A DNA stretch of 64,000 nt, from positions 62,001-126,000 of the forward strand of contig JALHMM010000004.1 in NCBI GenBank assembly GCA_022844045.1, read 5' to 3'. This DNA is from Reyranellaceae bacterium. GTDB lineage: Bacteria > Pseudomonadota > Alphaproteobacteria > Reyranellales > Reyranellaceae. Shown piece after piece: positions 51,636 through 61,748 of this stretch; the first letter of the stretch is position 1; the number at the start of each line of letters is the position of its first letter. A program made the position numbers and the translations under genes. The notes under the pieces were generated by a model. It searched no databases. It saw only the letters and a program-made list of their open reading frames with translations, and was not told where the DNA came from.

Positions 51636-52262
51636 ATGACGCGCGAGGAGATAGTGCAGAAACTTTCGGCACGGCGCGATGCCATCGCATCCGGCGTGCT
51701 GGTACCGCCGCCCTATGTCGGCAGCGATTTCGCGCTCAACGACCTTGACCAGCCGCCCGTCGAGCTGCGCGCCGCCGCGGTTCTCGTGCCGCTGGTCGAC
51801 CGCGCCGGCGTGCTGAGCGTGCTGCTGACCCAACGCACCGAGGATATGCCCAGCCACGCCGGCCAGATCGCCTTCCCCGGCGGCCGCAAGCAGGTCGAGG
51901 ATCCCAGCCTCGTGATCACCGCGCTGCGCGAGACCGAGGAGGAAGTCGGCATCGACCGGAGCTTCGTCGAGGTGGTGGGGCCGATCGATACCTATGTGAC
52001 GCGCACCGGCTACGCCGTGACGCCGATCATCGGCTTCGTGCGCCCGGCCTTCACGCTGAAACCCGATCCACGGGAGGTCGCCGACATTTTCGAGGTGCCG
52101 CTGGACTTCTTCCTCGACCCCGCCAACCACCATGTCCATTCGCGCACCTGGCAGGGCCGCGAGCGCCGCTACTACGCCATGCCCTACGGCGAGCGCTATG
52201 TCTGGGGCGCGACGGCGGGGATGATCAAGAATCTTTATCACATTCTGGCCGAGGGAGGTTGA
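51636..52262 (+). CDS. CoA pyrophosphatase (NUDIX)
   Basis: A 208-residue NUDIX hydrolase. The CoA-specific lead motif SHAGQIAFPGGRKQVEDPSL precedes the NUDIX box (ALRETEEEVGI). It cleaves CoA and derivatives to 4'-phosphopantetheine and 3',5'-ADP. It is divergent from the MoxR operon and begins a plus-strand series with the small membrane protein and the CCA-adding enzyme. Confidence 0.92.
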   Translation: MTREEIVQKLSARRDAIASGVLVPPPYVGSDFALNDLDQPPVELRAAAVLVPLVDRAGVLSVLLTQRTEDMPSHAGQIAFPGGRKQVEDPSLVITALRETEEEVGIDRSFVEVVGPIDTYVTRTGYAVTPIIGFVRPAFTLKPDPREVADIFEVPLDFFLDPANHHVHSRTWQGRERRYYAMPYGERYVWGATAGMIKNLYHILAEGG

Positions 52263-52268
52263 TCGCGC

Positions 52269-52511
52269 ATGCGCATCGTGCTGGGTGTCATCGCTCTTTT
52301 GATCGCGCCGACCGTCGCGTTCTTCATCTGGGCGTGGCTGGTGCGCATCAAGCGCGAGCGCAAGCTGGCCGGCACCCTGCCCGAATGGCAGGCATTGCCC
52401 TGGACCAACCTGGCGATCGCCGGGTTGACGCTGGTGGTTGCCGCCTTGCTGTGGATCTTCTTCTTCGTCGATTCCACCGCGCCGGGCGGCCTGCTGGGGC
52501 CGACGCGCTAG
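52269..52511 (+). CDS. Small two-TM membrane protein (DUF6111-like)
   Basis: An 80-residue protein with two TM helices (IVLGVIALLIAPTVAFFIWA and IAGLTLVVAALLWIFFFV) and a short basic loop (RIKRERKLAGTLPEWQALPW). It starts 6 bp after the NUDIX gene. Its stop TAG overlaps the GTG start of the CCA enzyme by one base. Alphaproteobacteria have this three-gene arrangement commonly; the function is unknown. Confidence 0.8.
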   Translation: MRIVLGVIALLIAPTVAFFIWAWLVRIKRERKLAGTLPEWQALPWTNLAIAGLTLVVAALLWIFFFVDSTAPGGLLGPTR

Positions 52512-53731
52512 TGCCCGACGTCGACCGCATCGCGCCGCAGCCCTGGATGGCCGATGCGCCGACCACGCGTCTGCTGTCGGCGCTGTCGACCGCCGGCATC
52601 GGTGCGCGCTTCGTCGGCGGTTGCGTGCGCAACGCGCTGCTGGGCCTCGCGCCCGGCGACCTAGATATCGCCGTCGACAAGCCGCCCACCTATGTCACGC
52701 GTGCGCTCGAGGCGGCGGGCATCAAGGTCGCGCCAACCGGCATCGCGCACGGCACGGTCACGGCGATCGTCGACAAGCATCCTTACGAGATCACGACCCT
52801 GCGCCACGATGTCGAGACCGACGGGCGCCGCGCCGTGGTCGCCTTCACCGACGACTGGCGCGCAGACGCCGCGCGGCGTGACTTCACCATCAATGCGATG
52901 TCCTGCGACGCCTCGGGGACGTTGTGGGACTATTTCGGCGGCCGCGCCGATCTCGCCGACCGCCGTGTGCGCTTCGTCGGCGATCCCGACACCCGCATCA
53001 CCGAGGACGTGCTGAGGGTGATGCGCTTCTTCCGCTTCCACGCCTGGTATGGCGCACCGCCGCTCGACCCCGGGGGCCTCGCCGCCTGCCGCCGCCACGC
53101 CGGCAAGCTGCGCGGATTGTCGGCGGAGCGCGTGCGCGCCGAGCTGCTGAAGCTGCTCGCCGCGCCTGATCCAACCGACGTCGTCGAGGCGATGGCGCTG
53201 AATGGCGCCTTCGATCACTGGCTGCCCCAGTACCAGGGCACCGCCCGTCTGCGCGCGCTGATCGCCAGCGAGCGCGCGGTCGGCGAAGGCGATGGCCTGC
53301 GCCGCCTCGCCGCCCTGCTCGATCCTACGACCGACGCCGTTGCCCTCGCCAAGCGCCTGAAACTCTCGACGCAGCAAAGCGTGCGCCTCGAGGTGACGCT
53401 GGCGGCCGAGCCCGGCATCGACGCGACCGACGAGGCGATCGTGCGCCAGCAGATCTACCGGCTGGGCGGCGCGCTCTATGTCGACCGGCTGCTGCTCAAC
53501 CGCGGGGCGGCAAGCGACGACCAGCTGCGCGCCGCGCATCGCCTCGCGCGCGGCTGGCCTGTGCCGGAGCTGCCGATCGGCGGCACCGATGTGATTCGCG
53601 CCGGCGTCAAGAAAGGGCCCGATGTCGGCGCGCTGATCGACGCGGTCGAGAGCTGGTGGATCGCGCGTGACTTCGCGCCGGATCGCGAAGCCTGCCTCGC
53701 CGAGCTGGCGCGGCTGATCGCGGCACGATGA
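52511..53731 (+). CDS. CCA tRNA nucleotidyltransferase
   Basis: A 406-residue class II nucleotidyltransferase. It has FVGGCVRNALLGLAPGDLDIAVD (the GGxVRD segment appears as GGCVRN, the catalytic pair as DLDIA), RRDFTINAMSCDASGTLWDYFGG, then DVLRVMRFFRFHAWYG. It adds or repairs the 3' CCA of tRNAs. The GTG start overlapping the previous stop gives the expected N-terminus; the ORF runs further upstream out of context. Confidence 0.92.
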   Translation: MPDVDRIAPQPWMADAPTTRLLSALSTAGIGARFVGGCVRNALLGLAPGDLDIAVDKPPTYVTRALEAAGIKVAPTGIAHGTVTAIVDKHPYEITTLRHDVETDGRRAVVAFTDDWRADAARRDFTINAMSCDASGTLWDYFGGRADLADRRVRFVGDPDTRITEDVLRVMRFFRFHAWYGAPPLDPGGLAACRRHAGKLRGLSAERVRAELLKLLAAPDPTDVVEAMALNGAFDHWLPQYQGTARLRALIASERAVGEGDGLRRLAALLDPTTDAVALAKRLKLSTQQSVRLEVTLAAEPGIDATDEAIVRQQIYRLGGALYVDRLLLNRGAASDDQLRAAHRLARGWPVPELPIGGTDVIRAGVKKGPDVGALIDAVESWWIARDFAPDREACLAELARLIAAR

Positions 53732-54159
53732 TCCGGCCCGGCCTGATCTTGATGCTGTGGCTGGCACAGGCCGTGGCGCTGCTCGCCAACCATGCGCTCG
53801 GCGACACGCTGATCGCCGCCCTGGTGGGTCCGCGCATGGCGCTCACCTACAAGACGCTGATCCCATTACCCTACATCGCCCTGCTGACACTGATCCATGC
53901 GCGGCGCGCGCGCGGGCCGCGGGCGCTGGCCGCGGGCGTCGTCGCCGGCGCGCTGTGGGCGAGCTCGACCGTCCTGCTCGACGCAGCCTATGGCCGGCTC
54001 ACCTTCGAGGAGACCGTCGACAGCCTGATCGATCGTTACCGGCTGTTCGAAGGCCCGCTCTGGCTGATCCTGCCGCTGACGCAGCTGCTGCTGCCGCCGG
54101 CACTGGCGGCGCTGCTGGCGCGTCGGCCTACCAGTGGACCTCCGGCGGCAGCGACATGA
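53728..54159 (+). CDS. Hypothetical membrane protein, four TM helices
   Basis: A 143-residue integral membrane protein ([59 protein letters not shown]). It starts within the last codons of the CCA-enzyme gene (ATGA overlap) and overlaps the end of hemF on the other strand by about 30 bp. The family is unknown. Confidence 0.72.
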   Translation: MIRPGLILMLWLAQAVALLANHALGDTLIAALVGPRMALTYKTLIPLPYIALLTLIHARRARGPRALAAGVVAGALWASSTVLLDAAYGRLTFEETVDSLIDRYRLFEGPLWLILPLTQLLLPPALAALLARRPTSGPPAAAT

Positions 54160-55048
54160 GGATCGCCTCGACATTGCCGCCGGTCATGAGGCCGAACTTG
54201 GTGCCGCGGTCGTAGAGCAGGTTGAACTCGACATAGCGACCGCGTCGGCGCAGCTGGTGCTCGCGCTCCGCCGGTGTCCACGGCTCGTTCATGTGCGCGC
54301 GCACGAGGCGGGGATAGATGTCGAGAAAGGCTTCGCCGACCGCGCGGGTGAAGGCGAAGTCGCGGTCGCGATCGGCGCTGTCGAGATAGTCGTAGAAGAT
54401 GCCGCCGACGCCGCGCGGTTCCTCGCGATGCGGAAGGTAGAAGTACTCGTCGCACCAGCGCTTGTAGCGTTCGTAATAGGCGGGATCGAAGCGATCGCAG
54501 ACGGCACGCAGCGCGCCGTGGAACGCCTGTGTGTCCTGCGCGTCGGGCGTCATCGGCGTCAGGTCGGCGCCGCCGCCGAACCAGGCGCGTGTGGTGACGA
54601 TGAAGCGCGTGTTCATGTGCACCGCCGGCACGCGCGGCGAGCGCATATGCGCCACCAGCGATATGCCGGATGCCCAGAAGCGCGGGTCCTTGCTGGCGCC
54701 GGGGATCTGCTGGCGGAAATCGGGCGAGAACTCGCCATGCACGGTCGAGACGTTGACACCGACCTTCTCGAAGACGCGCCCACGCATGACAGACATCTCA
54801 CCGCCGCCGCGTTCGGCCTCGCCCTCCTCCATCGCGCGCTGCCACGCTTTGCGCTCGAAGCGGCCCGGCGGCAGGTCGCGATGCGTGCCGGCGAGGTCGT
54901 CCTCGAGCTTCTCGAAGGCGGCGCAGATGCGGTCGCGCAGCCCCTCGAACCAGGCGCGCGCCGCGGCCTTGCGGTCTTCGATATCCTCACCGAGCGGCGA
55001 GGGCGTGGCCGAGGGCGCACGTTCGGGCTGAATGGTCGCGGTGCTCAT
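54128..55048 (-). CDS. hemF: Oxygen-dependent coproporphyrinogen III oxidase
   Basis: A 306-residue HemF. Motifs are [73 protein letters not shown] and [30 protein letters not shown]. It converts coproporphyrinogen III to protoporphyrinogen IX with O2. Its ATG overlaps the trmL stop by 4 bp. Neighbourhood with the bc1 operon fits heme demand. Confidence 0.95.
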   Translation of the reverse strand: MSTATIQPERAPSATPSPLGEDIEDRKAAARAWFEGLRDRICAAFEKLEDDLAGTHRDLPPGRFERKAWQRAMEEGEAERGGGEMSVMRGRVFEKVGVNVSTVHGEFSPDFRQQIPGASKDPRFWASGISLVAHMRSPRVPAVHMNTRFIVTTRAWFGGGADLTPMTPDAQDTQAFHGALRAVCDRFDPAYYERYKRWCDEYFYLPHREEPRGVGGIFYDYLDSADRDRDFAFTRAVGEAFLDIYPRLVRAHMNEPWTPAEREHQLRRRGRYVEFNLLYDRGTKFGLMTGGNVEAILMSLPPEVHW

Positions 55049-55503
55049 GTCGTCCTGGGGAAACCGTCGGTCTGACGCAGGGCCTCGCCTAATACCACGG
55101 CCGCCGCGAGCGCGACATTGAGCGAGCGCAAGCCGGTGGCCATCGGCACGCGGATGCGGGCGTCGGCCGCGTCATGAACCTCCTGCGGAACGCCCGCGCC
55201 CTCCTGGCCGACCATCAGCGTGTCGTCGGGCCGGAAGGCGAACGCGGTGTGGGCGATCGAGGCGCCCGTCGTCAGCAGCACCAGCCGGCCTCGTCGTGCA
55301 TCGCGCATGAACGCCGCCCAAGAGCTGTGGCGGCGCAGATCGACGCGATCGAGGTAGTCCATGCCGGCGCGGCGAAAGCGCCGCTCATCGAAGGCGAAGC
55401 CGCAGGGCTCGACGACGTCGACCGCGACACCAAGGCAAGCCGCTAGCCGCAGCATGGTGCCGGCGTTCTGGGCGATATCGGGCTGGAACAGGGCGAGGCG
55501 CAT
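55045..55503 (-). CDS. trmL: tRNA (cytidine/uridine(34)-2'-O)-methyltransferase
   Basis: A 152-residue SPOUT methyltransferase. [20 protein letters not shown] then [27 protein letters not shown], with the C-terminal knot [44 protein letters not shown]. It modifies the wobble base of tRNA-Leu. It is the first gene of a two-gene unit with hemF, divergent from petA. Confidence 0.93.
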   Translation of the reverse strand: MRLALFQPDIAQNAGTMLRLAACLGVAVDVVEPCGFAFDERRFRRAGMDYLDRVDLRRHSSWAAFMRDARRGRLVLLTTGASIAHTAFAFRPDDTLMVGQEGAGVPQEVHDAADARIRVPMATGLRSLNVALAAAVVLGEALRQTDGFPRTT

Positions 55504-55738
55504 CGCAGGTCGAAAGGGAAGGGCTTGCGACGGTGCCGCAGCGACAACGCGCGCATTGGCCCGACAGTTCGCGACCTCCTATCCTCGCTCTGCCGGATGA
55601 TTTGTGCGTCATCCTGTCACAGAGAATGGAAGCCACGCACCGGAACGGGCATTAAAGCCTTGAACCGCTAGGGGCTTTCCGCTTCATTGTGCCGCGTTTT
55701 CCGGGCGATCCGATCGTCCGTCTTTGGGGGCGTTTTCG

Positions 55739-56302
55739 ATGGCGACATCCAACAAGACCGCGTCGCTCGGCGGGCATGGCGAAGCCGTGACGCGTCGCGA
55801 CTTTCTCTATGTCGCCACGGCCGCGACGGGCGCGGTCGGCGCGGTTGCCGCGACCTGGCCGCTGATCAACACCTTGAACCCCGCCGCCGACACCCTGGCG
55901 CTAGCCTCGGTTGAGATCTCGCTCAAAGGCATAGAGGTCGGCCAAAGCATTACCGTGAAGTGGCGCGGCAAGCCGGTCTTCGTCCGCCGCCGCACGCCCC
56001 AGGAGATCGCCAAGGCGCAGGCCGACGACAAGGCGGCGCTGCCGGATCCCGAGATCGACGCCAAGCGCGTCAAGAAGGACAAGGCGGAGTGGCTGGTGCT
56101 GATCGGCGTCTGCACGCATCTCGGTTGCGTTCCGGGCGGCCAGCAGGTCGGCTCCGACCGCGGCGAGTTCGGCGGCTGGTTCTGCCCGTGCCACGGCTCG
56201 CACTACGACACGTCGGGACGTATCCGGAAGGGACCCGCGCCCAAGAACCTCGAGGTGCCGGAGTACAGCTTCCTCGACGGCGACATCCTGAAGATCGGTT
56301 GA
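55739..56302 (+). CDS. petA: Ubiquinol-cytochrome c reductase Rieske iron-sulfur subunit
   Basis: A 187-residue protein with an N-terminal Tat-like motif and anchor ([20 protein letters not shown]). The Rieske [2Fe-2S] ligands lie in [13 protein letters not shown] and [28 protein letters not shown]. It carries electrons from ubiquinol to cytochrome c1. ATG 55739 is chosen; ATG 55724 lies upstream. First gene of the petABC operon. Confidence 0.96.
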   Translation: MATSNKTASLGGHGEAVTRRDFLYVATAATGAVGAVAATWPLINTLNPAADTLALASVEISLKGIEVGQSITVKWRGKPVFVRRRTPQEIAKAQADDKAALPDPEIDAKRVKKDKAEWLVLIGVCTHLGCVPGGQQVGSDRGEFGGWFCPCHGSHYDTSGRIRKGPAPKNLEVPEYSFLDGDILKIG

Positions 56303-56321
56303 GCGGGGAGGAAGAACAATC

Positions 56322-57557
56322 ATGGCCTCGACTCAGGGCGGCCCCCCGGCTTTCAACAACGCAGTCGTCCGCTGGATCGACAAGCGGCTGCCGATCTTCA
56401 CCTTCATGCACCACGAGTACGGCGTCTTCCCGACGCCGCGTAACTTCAATTACTGGTGGAGCTTCGGCGGCATCGCGATGGTCATGCTGATCATCATGAT
56501 CGTCACCGGCGTCGTGCTGGCGATGAACTATACGCCGCATGTCGACTTCGCCCACGACTCGGTGCAGCGCATTCATCGCGACGTGAACCACGGCTGGCTG
56601 GTGCAGTACCTGCACATGAACGGCGCGTCGTTCTTCTTCATCGCCGTCTTCATCCACATCTTCCGTGGCCTCTACTACGGTTCGTACAAGAACCCGCGCG
56701 AGCTGCTTTGGATCCTGGGCGTCACCATCCTGCTGCTGATGATGGCTACCGCGTTCATGGGCTACGTGCTGCCGTGGGGCCAGATGAGCTTCTGGGGCGC
56801 CACCGTCATCACCAACCTGTTCTCGGCCATCCCGGTGGTAGGCCCGGACCTCGTCACCTTCCTGTGGGGCGGCTTCTCGGTCGATAATCCGACGCTCAAC
56901 CGCTTCTTCTCGCTGCACTACCTACTGCCGTTCGTCATCGTCGGCGTGGTCGTGCTGCACGTCGCGGCGATGCACGTCGCCGGCTCCAACAACCCGATCG
57001 GCATCGACCCCAAGGGTCCGCAGGACACGCTGCCGTTCAGCCCCTACTACGTGACCAAGGACGGCTTCGCGCTGGTCGTTTTCCTGACCATCTTCGCGTG
57101 CTTCGTGTTCTTCGCGCCGGACTTCTTCGGCGAGCCGGACAACTACATCAAGGCCAACCCGCTGGTGACGCCGCCGCACATCGTGCCGGAATGGTACTTC
57201 CTGCCGTTCTACGCGATCCTGCGCGCGGTGCCCGACAAGCTGGGCGGCGTGGTGGCGATGTTCGGCGCCATCGCCGTGCTGTTCATCCTGCCCTGGCTCG
57301 ATACCGCCCGCGTGCGCTCGGCGCGCTTCCGGCCGATCTACAAGTGGTTCTTCTGGCTGCTGGTGATCGACTGCTTCATCCTCGGCTATTGCGGCGCCAA
57401 GCCGGCGGAGGGTTACTTCGTGCCGCTCTCCCAGGTGGCGACGGTGTACTACTTCTTTCACTTCCTGATCCTGCTGCCCGTGCTCGGCAAGCTGGAGAGG
57501 CCGTTGCCATTGCCCAACAGCATCGCCGAATCGGTGCTGAAGAAGAGCGCGAGCTAG
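56322..57557 (+). CDS. petB: Cytochrome b subunit of the bc1 complex
   Basis: A 411-residue membrane protein. It has the b-type heme His pairs in [21 protein letters not shown] and [21 protein letters not shown]. The Qo-site motif [13 protein letters not shown] is present, and [19 protein letters not shown] is the cd1-helix region. AGGAAGAA is upstream of the ATG. It forms quinol oxidation and reduction sites with the Rieske protein and cytochrome c1. Confidence 0.96.
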   Translation: MASTQGGPPAFNNAVVRWIDKRLPIFTFMHHEYGVFPTPRNFNYWWSFGGIAMVMLIIMIVTGVVLAMNYTPHVDFAHDSVQRIHRDVNHGWLVQYLHMNGASFFFIAVFIHIFRGLYYGSYKNPRELLWILGVTILLLMMATAFMGYVLPWGQMSFWGATVITNLFSAIPVVGPDLVTFLWGGFSVDNPTLNRFFSLHYLLPFVIVGVVVLHVAAMHVAGSNNPIGIDPKGPQDTLPFSPYYVTKDGFALVVFLTIFACFVFFAPDFFGEPDNYIKANPLVTPPHIVPEWYFLPFYAILRAVPDKLGGVVAMFGAIAVLFILPWLDTARVRSARFRPIYKWFFWLLVIDCFILGYCGAKPAEGYFVPLSQVATVYYFFHFLILLPVLGKLERPLPLPNSIAESVLKKSAS

Positions 57558-57568
57558 GGGTCCGACCG

Positions 57569-58378
57569 ATGCGTAAGCTTCTCGCCACGGTCGCCGTGGC
57601 CCTCGCCGCGCTCAGCGCCCCGGCCTTCGCCGAAAGCTCGAAGGTCAAGCTGCTCGACGTGAAGTTCAGCTTCGAAGGCCCGTTTGGCACCTACGACTAC
57701 AAGGCCGTGCAACGCGGCTACCAAGTCTACAAGGAAGTCTGCGCGGCGTGCCATGCTTTGTCGCTGGTCGCCTACCGTAACCTCAGGGACATCGGCCTAT
57801 CGGATGCGGCGGTCAGAGCGATCGCCGCCGAGGCGCAGATCCGCGACCTCAACGATGTCGGCGAGATGGTCGAGCGGCCCGGCCGGCCGGCCGACAGGTT
57901 CCGCGCGCCCTTCGCCAACGAGGCCGCGGCGCGCGCCGCCAACAACGGCGCTTATCCGCCCGACCTCAGCCTCATGGTCAAGGCGCGCCCCGACGGCGCG
58001 CGTTACCTCTACTCGCTGCTGCTCGGCTACGAGGAGTACGAGAAGCTGACCGATGCGCAGAAGAAGGAGATGGGGCTGCCGGCCGACTTCAAGATGCAGC
58101 CCAACATGCAGTTCAACAAGTATTTCCCGGGCCACCAGATCGCCATGGTGAAGCCGCTCAACGACGGCCAGATCACCTACAATGAGGAGGCCACCCAGGC
58201 GGGCATCAAGAACGACCTGCCGCAGGTCGCCAAGGACCTCGTGCACTTCCTCGCCTGGGCCTCGGAGCCCAAGATGGAGGAGCGCAAGAGGACCGGCGTG
58301 AAAGCGGTGATCTTCCTGCTGATTCTCTCCGGCCTGTTCTACGCCGTGAAGCGCAAGGTCTGGGCCGACGTGCACTGA
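57569..58378 (+). CDS. petC: Cytochrome c1 subunit of the bc1 complex
   Basis: A 269-residue protein. A signal peptide (MRKLLATVAVALAALSAPAFAES) is followed by heme c motif CAACHAL and the Met-ligand region. A C-terminal TM anchor (AVIFLLILSGLFYAVKRKVW) ends the protein. ATG 57569 lies 11 bp after petB; the frame continues upstream over petB but is not used. A strong terminator follows at 58408. Confidence 0.95.
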   Translation: MRKLLATVAVALAALSAPAFAESSKVKLLDVKFSFEGPFGTYDYKAVQRGYQVYKEVCAACHALSLVAYRNLRDIGLSDAAVRAIAAEAQIRDLNDVGEMVERPGRPADRFRAPFANEAAARAANNGAYPPDLSLMVKARPDGARYLYSLLLGYEEYEKLTDAQKKEMGLPADFKMQPNMQFNKYFPGHQIAMVKPLNDGQITYNEEATQAGIKNDLPQVAKDLVHFLAWASEPKMEERKRTGVKAVIFLLILSGLFYAVKRKVWADVH

Positions 58379-59084
58379 ACCCGGTGCCCGATCGCCGCCT
58401 ACAAGGAGGCCGCCCGAACGGGCGGCCTTTCTTCTTGGGGCCGCCGACGTACCACCGGCCTTTTCACGGTCTCGCGCAGAGCGCCTTCTCCCGCCGCGCG
58501 CCTCGAAGACGAGGTCGGCGCTTGCCGGATTGTTCTCCAAGTGGGGCTGCTGAAGAACAAGCTGCCTACCACTCGCTGTGGCCGACTTGCGCGTCGTGCG
58601 CGGAACGATTGGTTGCCAGGTGCGGGTTCACGCTTGATGGTGATCTGGTCGTCCGTCACCGCTATTCGCCCAAGATCGTCCAGATTCGACTCACGAAACG
58701 CCCGTCGGTTTGGCGATCGCGGATGCGGTCTCCTGAAGACCTGCCGTCTGTCGATCCTTGGGAATCGGGTTCCCCCCGTCACATCCGCCCTCCCGCCTGC
58801 AACGTATCTTGGACAGTCCCCAAGAGGCCGCGGTCGGCGGTTGGATGACAACGGCGGAGCAGAGCTCTTAGTCGTCGCCGCACGCGCCGGCGATGCGAGC
58901 GCGACGTTCCCGGCAGCCGATCCGCCTCGGCGGACAAACGAGACAAGAAGGCAACGAGCCCGATCGGTTGGCACGCGGAAGCCTGTGTCGACGCCGCGAC
59001 AGGCGAGGACCTCGAAGGGGCGTGGGACATGATTTCATTGGATCCACGGCATTGTGACGATCCCAGATTGAAGGAACCGCCGTG
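58379..59084. other. Intergenic region after petC, no recognised gene
   Basis: About 700 bp with the petC terminator at its left end. Open frames on both strands are of shadow type, and none resembles a protein I know. A plus-strand frame without a start, ending just before 59085, reads GWHAEACVDAATGEDLEGAW then DMISLDPRHC and might be a remnant. Confidence 0.4.
58408..58436 (+). terminator. Rho-independent terminator of petABC
   Basis: GGCCGCCC-GAAC-GGGCGGCC followed by TTTCTTCTT, 30 bp after the petC stop. Confidence 0.9.
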
Positions 59085-59294
59085 ATGGCCAAGGCAATCT
59101 CCTCGATCGCCCTGATCCTGGCCGCGCTTTGCATGCTTGGTGCGCTCGGTTCTGTTTTTGTCGGAATGATCCGTGCCGGACACGGCGGGGTCGAAGGCGT
59201 ACGGCGCGGCAACCAGATGATGTGGTGGCGCGTACGACTTCAGGTCATCGCCATCGGGCTGGCGGCGGTCTGGTATTTCCTGAAAGGCGCCTGA
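59085..59294 (+). CDS. HIG1-type twin-transmembrane protein
   Basis: A 69-residue protein with two TM helices (SSIALILAALCMLGALGSVF and LQVIAIGLAAVWYFLKGA) joined by GGVEGVRRGNQMMWWRVR. The RxxNxMMxxRVxxQ pattern of the hypoxia-induced HIG1 domain is clear; such proteins associate with respiratory complexes. ATG 59085 is preferred over the GTG before it; AAGGAACC is the likely ribosome site. Confidence 0.8.
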   Translation: MAKAISSIALILAALCMLGALGSVFVGMIRAGHGGVEGVRRGNQMMWWRVRLQVIAIGLAAVWYFLKGA

Positions 59295-59349
59295 TAGCCG
59301 GCGCATGGCACGAAGACCGACCCGAGCTCGTGAGTCCACTACCTGGTCT

Positions 59350-60894
59350 TCATTTGCCTCGGTCGTCGTTCCGTAGGGTTCTCTCGAGGAAGACTCTTGC
59401 CTCACCAAGATAGGAATTCTTGACGGTGGCGGACCACTTTGAGAGGGCGCGGTAGGGCATCGCCATCCGCGGATTTGATTTCAGGCGATCCTCGTTGCGA
59501 ATAAGGAAAGCCCAGTAGAGGTAGTTGAACGGGCACGCTCGCGGCCCCGTCTTGAGGGTCACGCTGTACGAACAGCCCGCACAAAAATCGGACATGCGGT
59601 TGATGTAGGCGCCAGAAGCCGCATAGGGCTTGGACGCCATGCGGCCTCCATCCGCGAAGACAGCCATGCCCAGCGTATTGGGCATCTCAACCCATTCGAC
59701 AGCGTCGGCATACACGGCGAGATACCAACGTTCGATCTCGCGTGGCGCTATGCCCGCAAGCAGTGCGAAGTTTCCTGTGATCATCAGCCGCTGGATATGG
59801 TGCGAGTAGGCATGGTTCCTGGTACTGGTGATCGCCTCGCGAAGGCACCGCATGTCGGTCTCTCCGGTCCAGTAGAAATCCGGTAGAGGCCTATGGGCGT
59901 CCAAGGCATTGGCATCGGCGTAACCCGGCATCAGCTCCCAGTAGACGCCGCGGACATACTCCCGCCAGCCCAAGATCTGTCGGATAAAGCCTTCAACAGC
60001 ATTGATGGGCGCACGACCCGTGCGCCAAGCCTTCTCGGCCGCGGCGCAGACTTCCCGCGGCGACAGCAGGCCAAGGTTGAGAGCCGGAGCCAACAGGGAA
60101 TGGTAAAGAAAAGGAGCGCCCGCCTTCATTGCGTCTTGGTAATCGCCAAACCAAGGCAAGGCTTTCGCTACGAAATCATCCAAGGCCTCCAGGGCCTGGG
60201 TGCGGGTTACGGGCCAGTCGAAAGACTCGACGCTGCCAAAATGCGCGCCAAAGCGATCAACCACGAGGGCCGCGACCTCACGGGTTGTCTGATCCGGAAC
60301 CCAGCGCCGCCGGGATGGCAGAAGCATTCCGTCGGGCAGTCTCTTGCGGTTCTCCGTGTCGAAGTTCCACGCGCCGCCTGCCGGCTGATTGCCGTCCATC
60401 AGGACGTCGTGCTCTCGACGCATCTCGCGGTAGAAATGCTCCATTCGCCAGCCGCGACGGCCATCGGCCCAGGCACGGAACCTCGCCCTGCTCGAGAAGA
60501 AGCGACCATCCCGACGCAGCTCGACTGGCAGGCCGAAGCGGCGTGACCAGTCATTGGCCATAGAGAGCACTCGCCATTCGCCGGGCTCGGTCAGAATCAG
60601 GCGTTGGGCCCGATGTCGGGTCAGTGCACGCTCAAGTTCCTGAGTGAGTGTGCCGGTGTTGGCGCGATCGTCGAGCCGGACATAGTCGACATGGATACCT
60701 GACCGACGAAGTTCCTCGGCGAAATGCCGCATGGCGCTCAGAAACAGAACGATCTTCTGCTGATGATGCGGAACGTAGCGGCACTCTTCTTCGACCTCGA
60801 GCATCAGCACCACGTCGTTCACCCGATCAATATCGGCGAGAGCCGTTAGATCGGTCGACAGCTGATCGCCAAGAACGAGGCGTAGAGTAGTCAC
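59350..60894 (-). CDS. phrB: Cryptochrome/photolyase-related protein (FeS-BCP type)
   Basis: A 514-residue protein of the bacterial (6-4) photolyase branch. It begins TTLRLVLGDQLSTDLTALAD, and contains WGREY-like ILGWREYVRGVYWELMPGYA, HHIQRLMITGNFALLAGIAP and MPNTLGMAVFADGGRMASKP. The C-terminus has the Fe-S cysteines in DFCAGCSYSVTLKTGPRACPFNYLYW. It repairs UV (6-4) photoproducts with FAD and a lumazine. The GTG start overlaps the stop of the DUF2256 gene (GTGA). Confidence 0.94.
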   Translation of the reverse strand: MTTLRLVLGDQLSTDLTALADIDRVNDVVLMLEVEEECRYVPHHQQKIVLFLSAMRHFAEELRRSGIHVDYVRLDDRANTGTLTQELERALTRHRAQRLILTEPGEWRVLSMANDWSRRFGLPVELRRDGRFFSSRARFRAWADGRRGWRMEHFYREMRREHDVLMDGNQPAGGAWNFDTENRKRLPDGMLLPSRRRWVPDQTTREVAALVVDRFGAHFGSVESFDWPVTRTQALEALDDFVAKALPWFGDYQDAMKAGAPFLYHSLLAPALNLGLLSPREVCAAAEKAWRTGRAPINAVEGFIRQILGWREYVRGVYWELMPGYADANALDAHRPLPDFYWTGETDMRCLREAITSTRNHAYSHHIQRLMITGNFALLAGIAPREIERWYLAVYADAVEWVEMPNTLGMAVFADGGRMASKPYAASGAYINRMSDFCAGCSYSVTLKTGPRACPFNYLYWAFLIRNEDRLKSNPRMAMPYRALSKWSATVKNSYLGEARVFLERTLRNDDRGK

Positions 60895-61067
60895 GGCCGC
60901 TTCGCCGGCAGGGTGGTTCTCTCGGAGCGAGATGCGCCGTTGCAGCGTCTCGAGCAGTACCTAACCTCGGCCCAGTTGCACGCCCATTTTCGCCGCCACG
61001 CAAAGGGGCGACCACAGACCGGGCAAAGCTTGGTTGGCAAATCGCTCTTGCGACGCATCTTGGCCAT
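60891..61067 (-). CDS. DUF2256 zinc-binding small protein
   Basis: A 58-residue protein (MAKMRRKSDLPTKLCPVCGR, then PFAWRRKWACNWAEVRYCSRRCNGASRSERTTLPAKRP). Cys pairs CPVC and CSRRC, with a WRRKW between them, define DUF2256. It is coupled to phrB by GTGA overlap and separated from the SDR gene by 3 bp. DUF2256 genes commonly accompany photolyase-like genes; their role is not established. Confidence 0.9.
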   Translation of the reverse strand: MAKMRRKSDLPTKLCPVCGRPFAWRRKWACNWAEVRYCSRRCNGASRSERTTLPAKRP

Positions 61068-61070
61068 GGC

Positions 61071-61748
61071 TCACCAAGGTACCGACGTACCGCGCCAATC
61101 GAAGAAACGGCCGCTATCTCCCACCTTGAGCGCCGCGATCACCTTCAGAAGATGCTCTGCCGCGTCGTTGGGGCTTAGGAGCGACTTCCCCTGGTCTGCG
61201 AACGGAGCGGAGAGTCGCGTGACCACGGTGCCCGGATGAAGAGCGACGCAAATCGCCTCCGGATGCTTGCGCGCCAGCTCGATCGCGGCCGTGCGTACCA
61301 ACTGGTTCAATGCAGCCTTGGACGCGCGGTATCCGTACCAGCCACCCAGCCTGTTGTCGCCGATACTGCCAACCCGGGCCGAAAGGCTGGCGAACACGGC
61401 GCGACCTTGCCGAGGCATCAATGGGAGCAAATGCTTCATCAACAACGCAGGACCGATGGCATTGACCGCGAACAATCGGGAGAGGAAAGCGGGGTCAAGG
61501 TCGCGTAGGCTCTTCTCAGGGCCTCTGCCTGCGTCATGGAGAATGCCGGCCGCATTTATGACAAGCCGTACATCGCCCTTTGGAAGGCGGCTTGCCACCC
61601 GAGCGATGCTTGCCTCGTCGCAGAGGTCGACTTCCGGCCGGCTGAGCCCGACAACATCGCCAAAGTCGCCCGCAACTCTCAGCGATTCGCACAATGCGCT
61701 TCCGATGCCTCCGCTCGCGCCGACGATGATCGCGACGTTGTGTGACAT
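61071..61748 (-). CDS. SDR-family oxidoreductase
   Basis: A 225-residue CsgA-like SDR starting MSHNVAIIVGASGGIGSALC. NAG motif VINAAGILHD, active site GWYGYRASKAALNQLVRT and LHPGTVVTRLSAPF. An in-frame extension upstream overlaps the neighbouring gene and is not used. It is part of the photolyase operon. The substrate is unknown. Confidence 0.9.
   Translation of the reverse strand: MSHNVAIIVGASGGIGSALCESLRVAGDFGDVVGLSRPEVDLCDEASIARVASRLPKGDVRLVINAAGILHDAGRGPEKSLRDLDPAFLSRLFAVNAIGPALLMKHLLPLMPRQGRAVFASLSARVGSIGDNRLGGWYGYRASKAALNQLVRTAAIELARKHPEAICVALHPGTVVTRLSAPFADQGKSLLSPNDAAEHLLKVIAALKVGDSGRFFDWRGTSVPW

Noticed and set aside
58379-59084. A gene between petC and the HIG1 gene (several 60-190 codon frames)
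   Set aside because: None has a good start, ribosome site or familiar motif; they overlap each other on both strands like random open frames.
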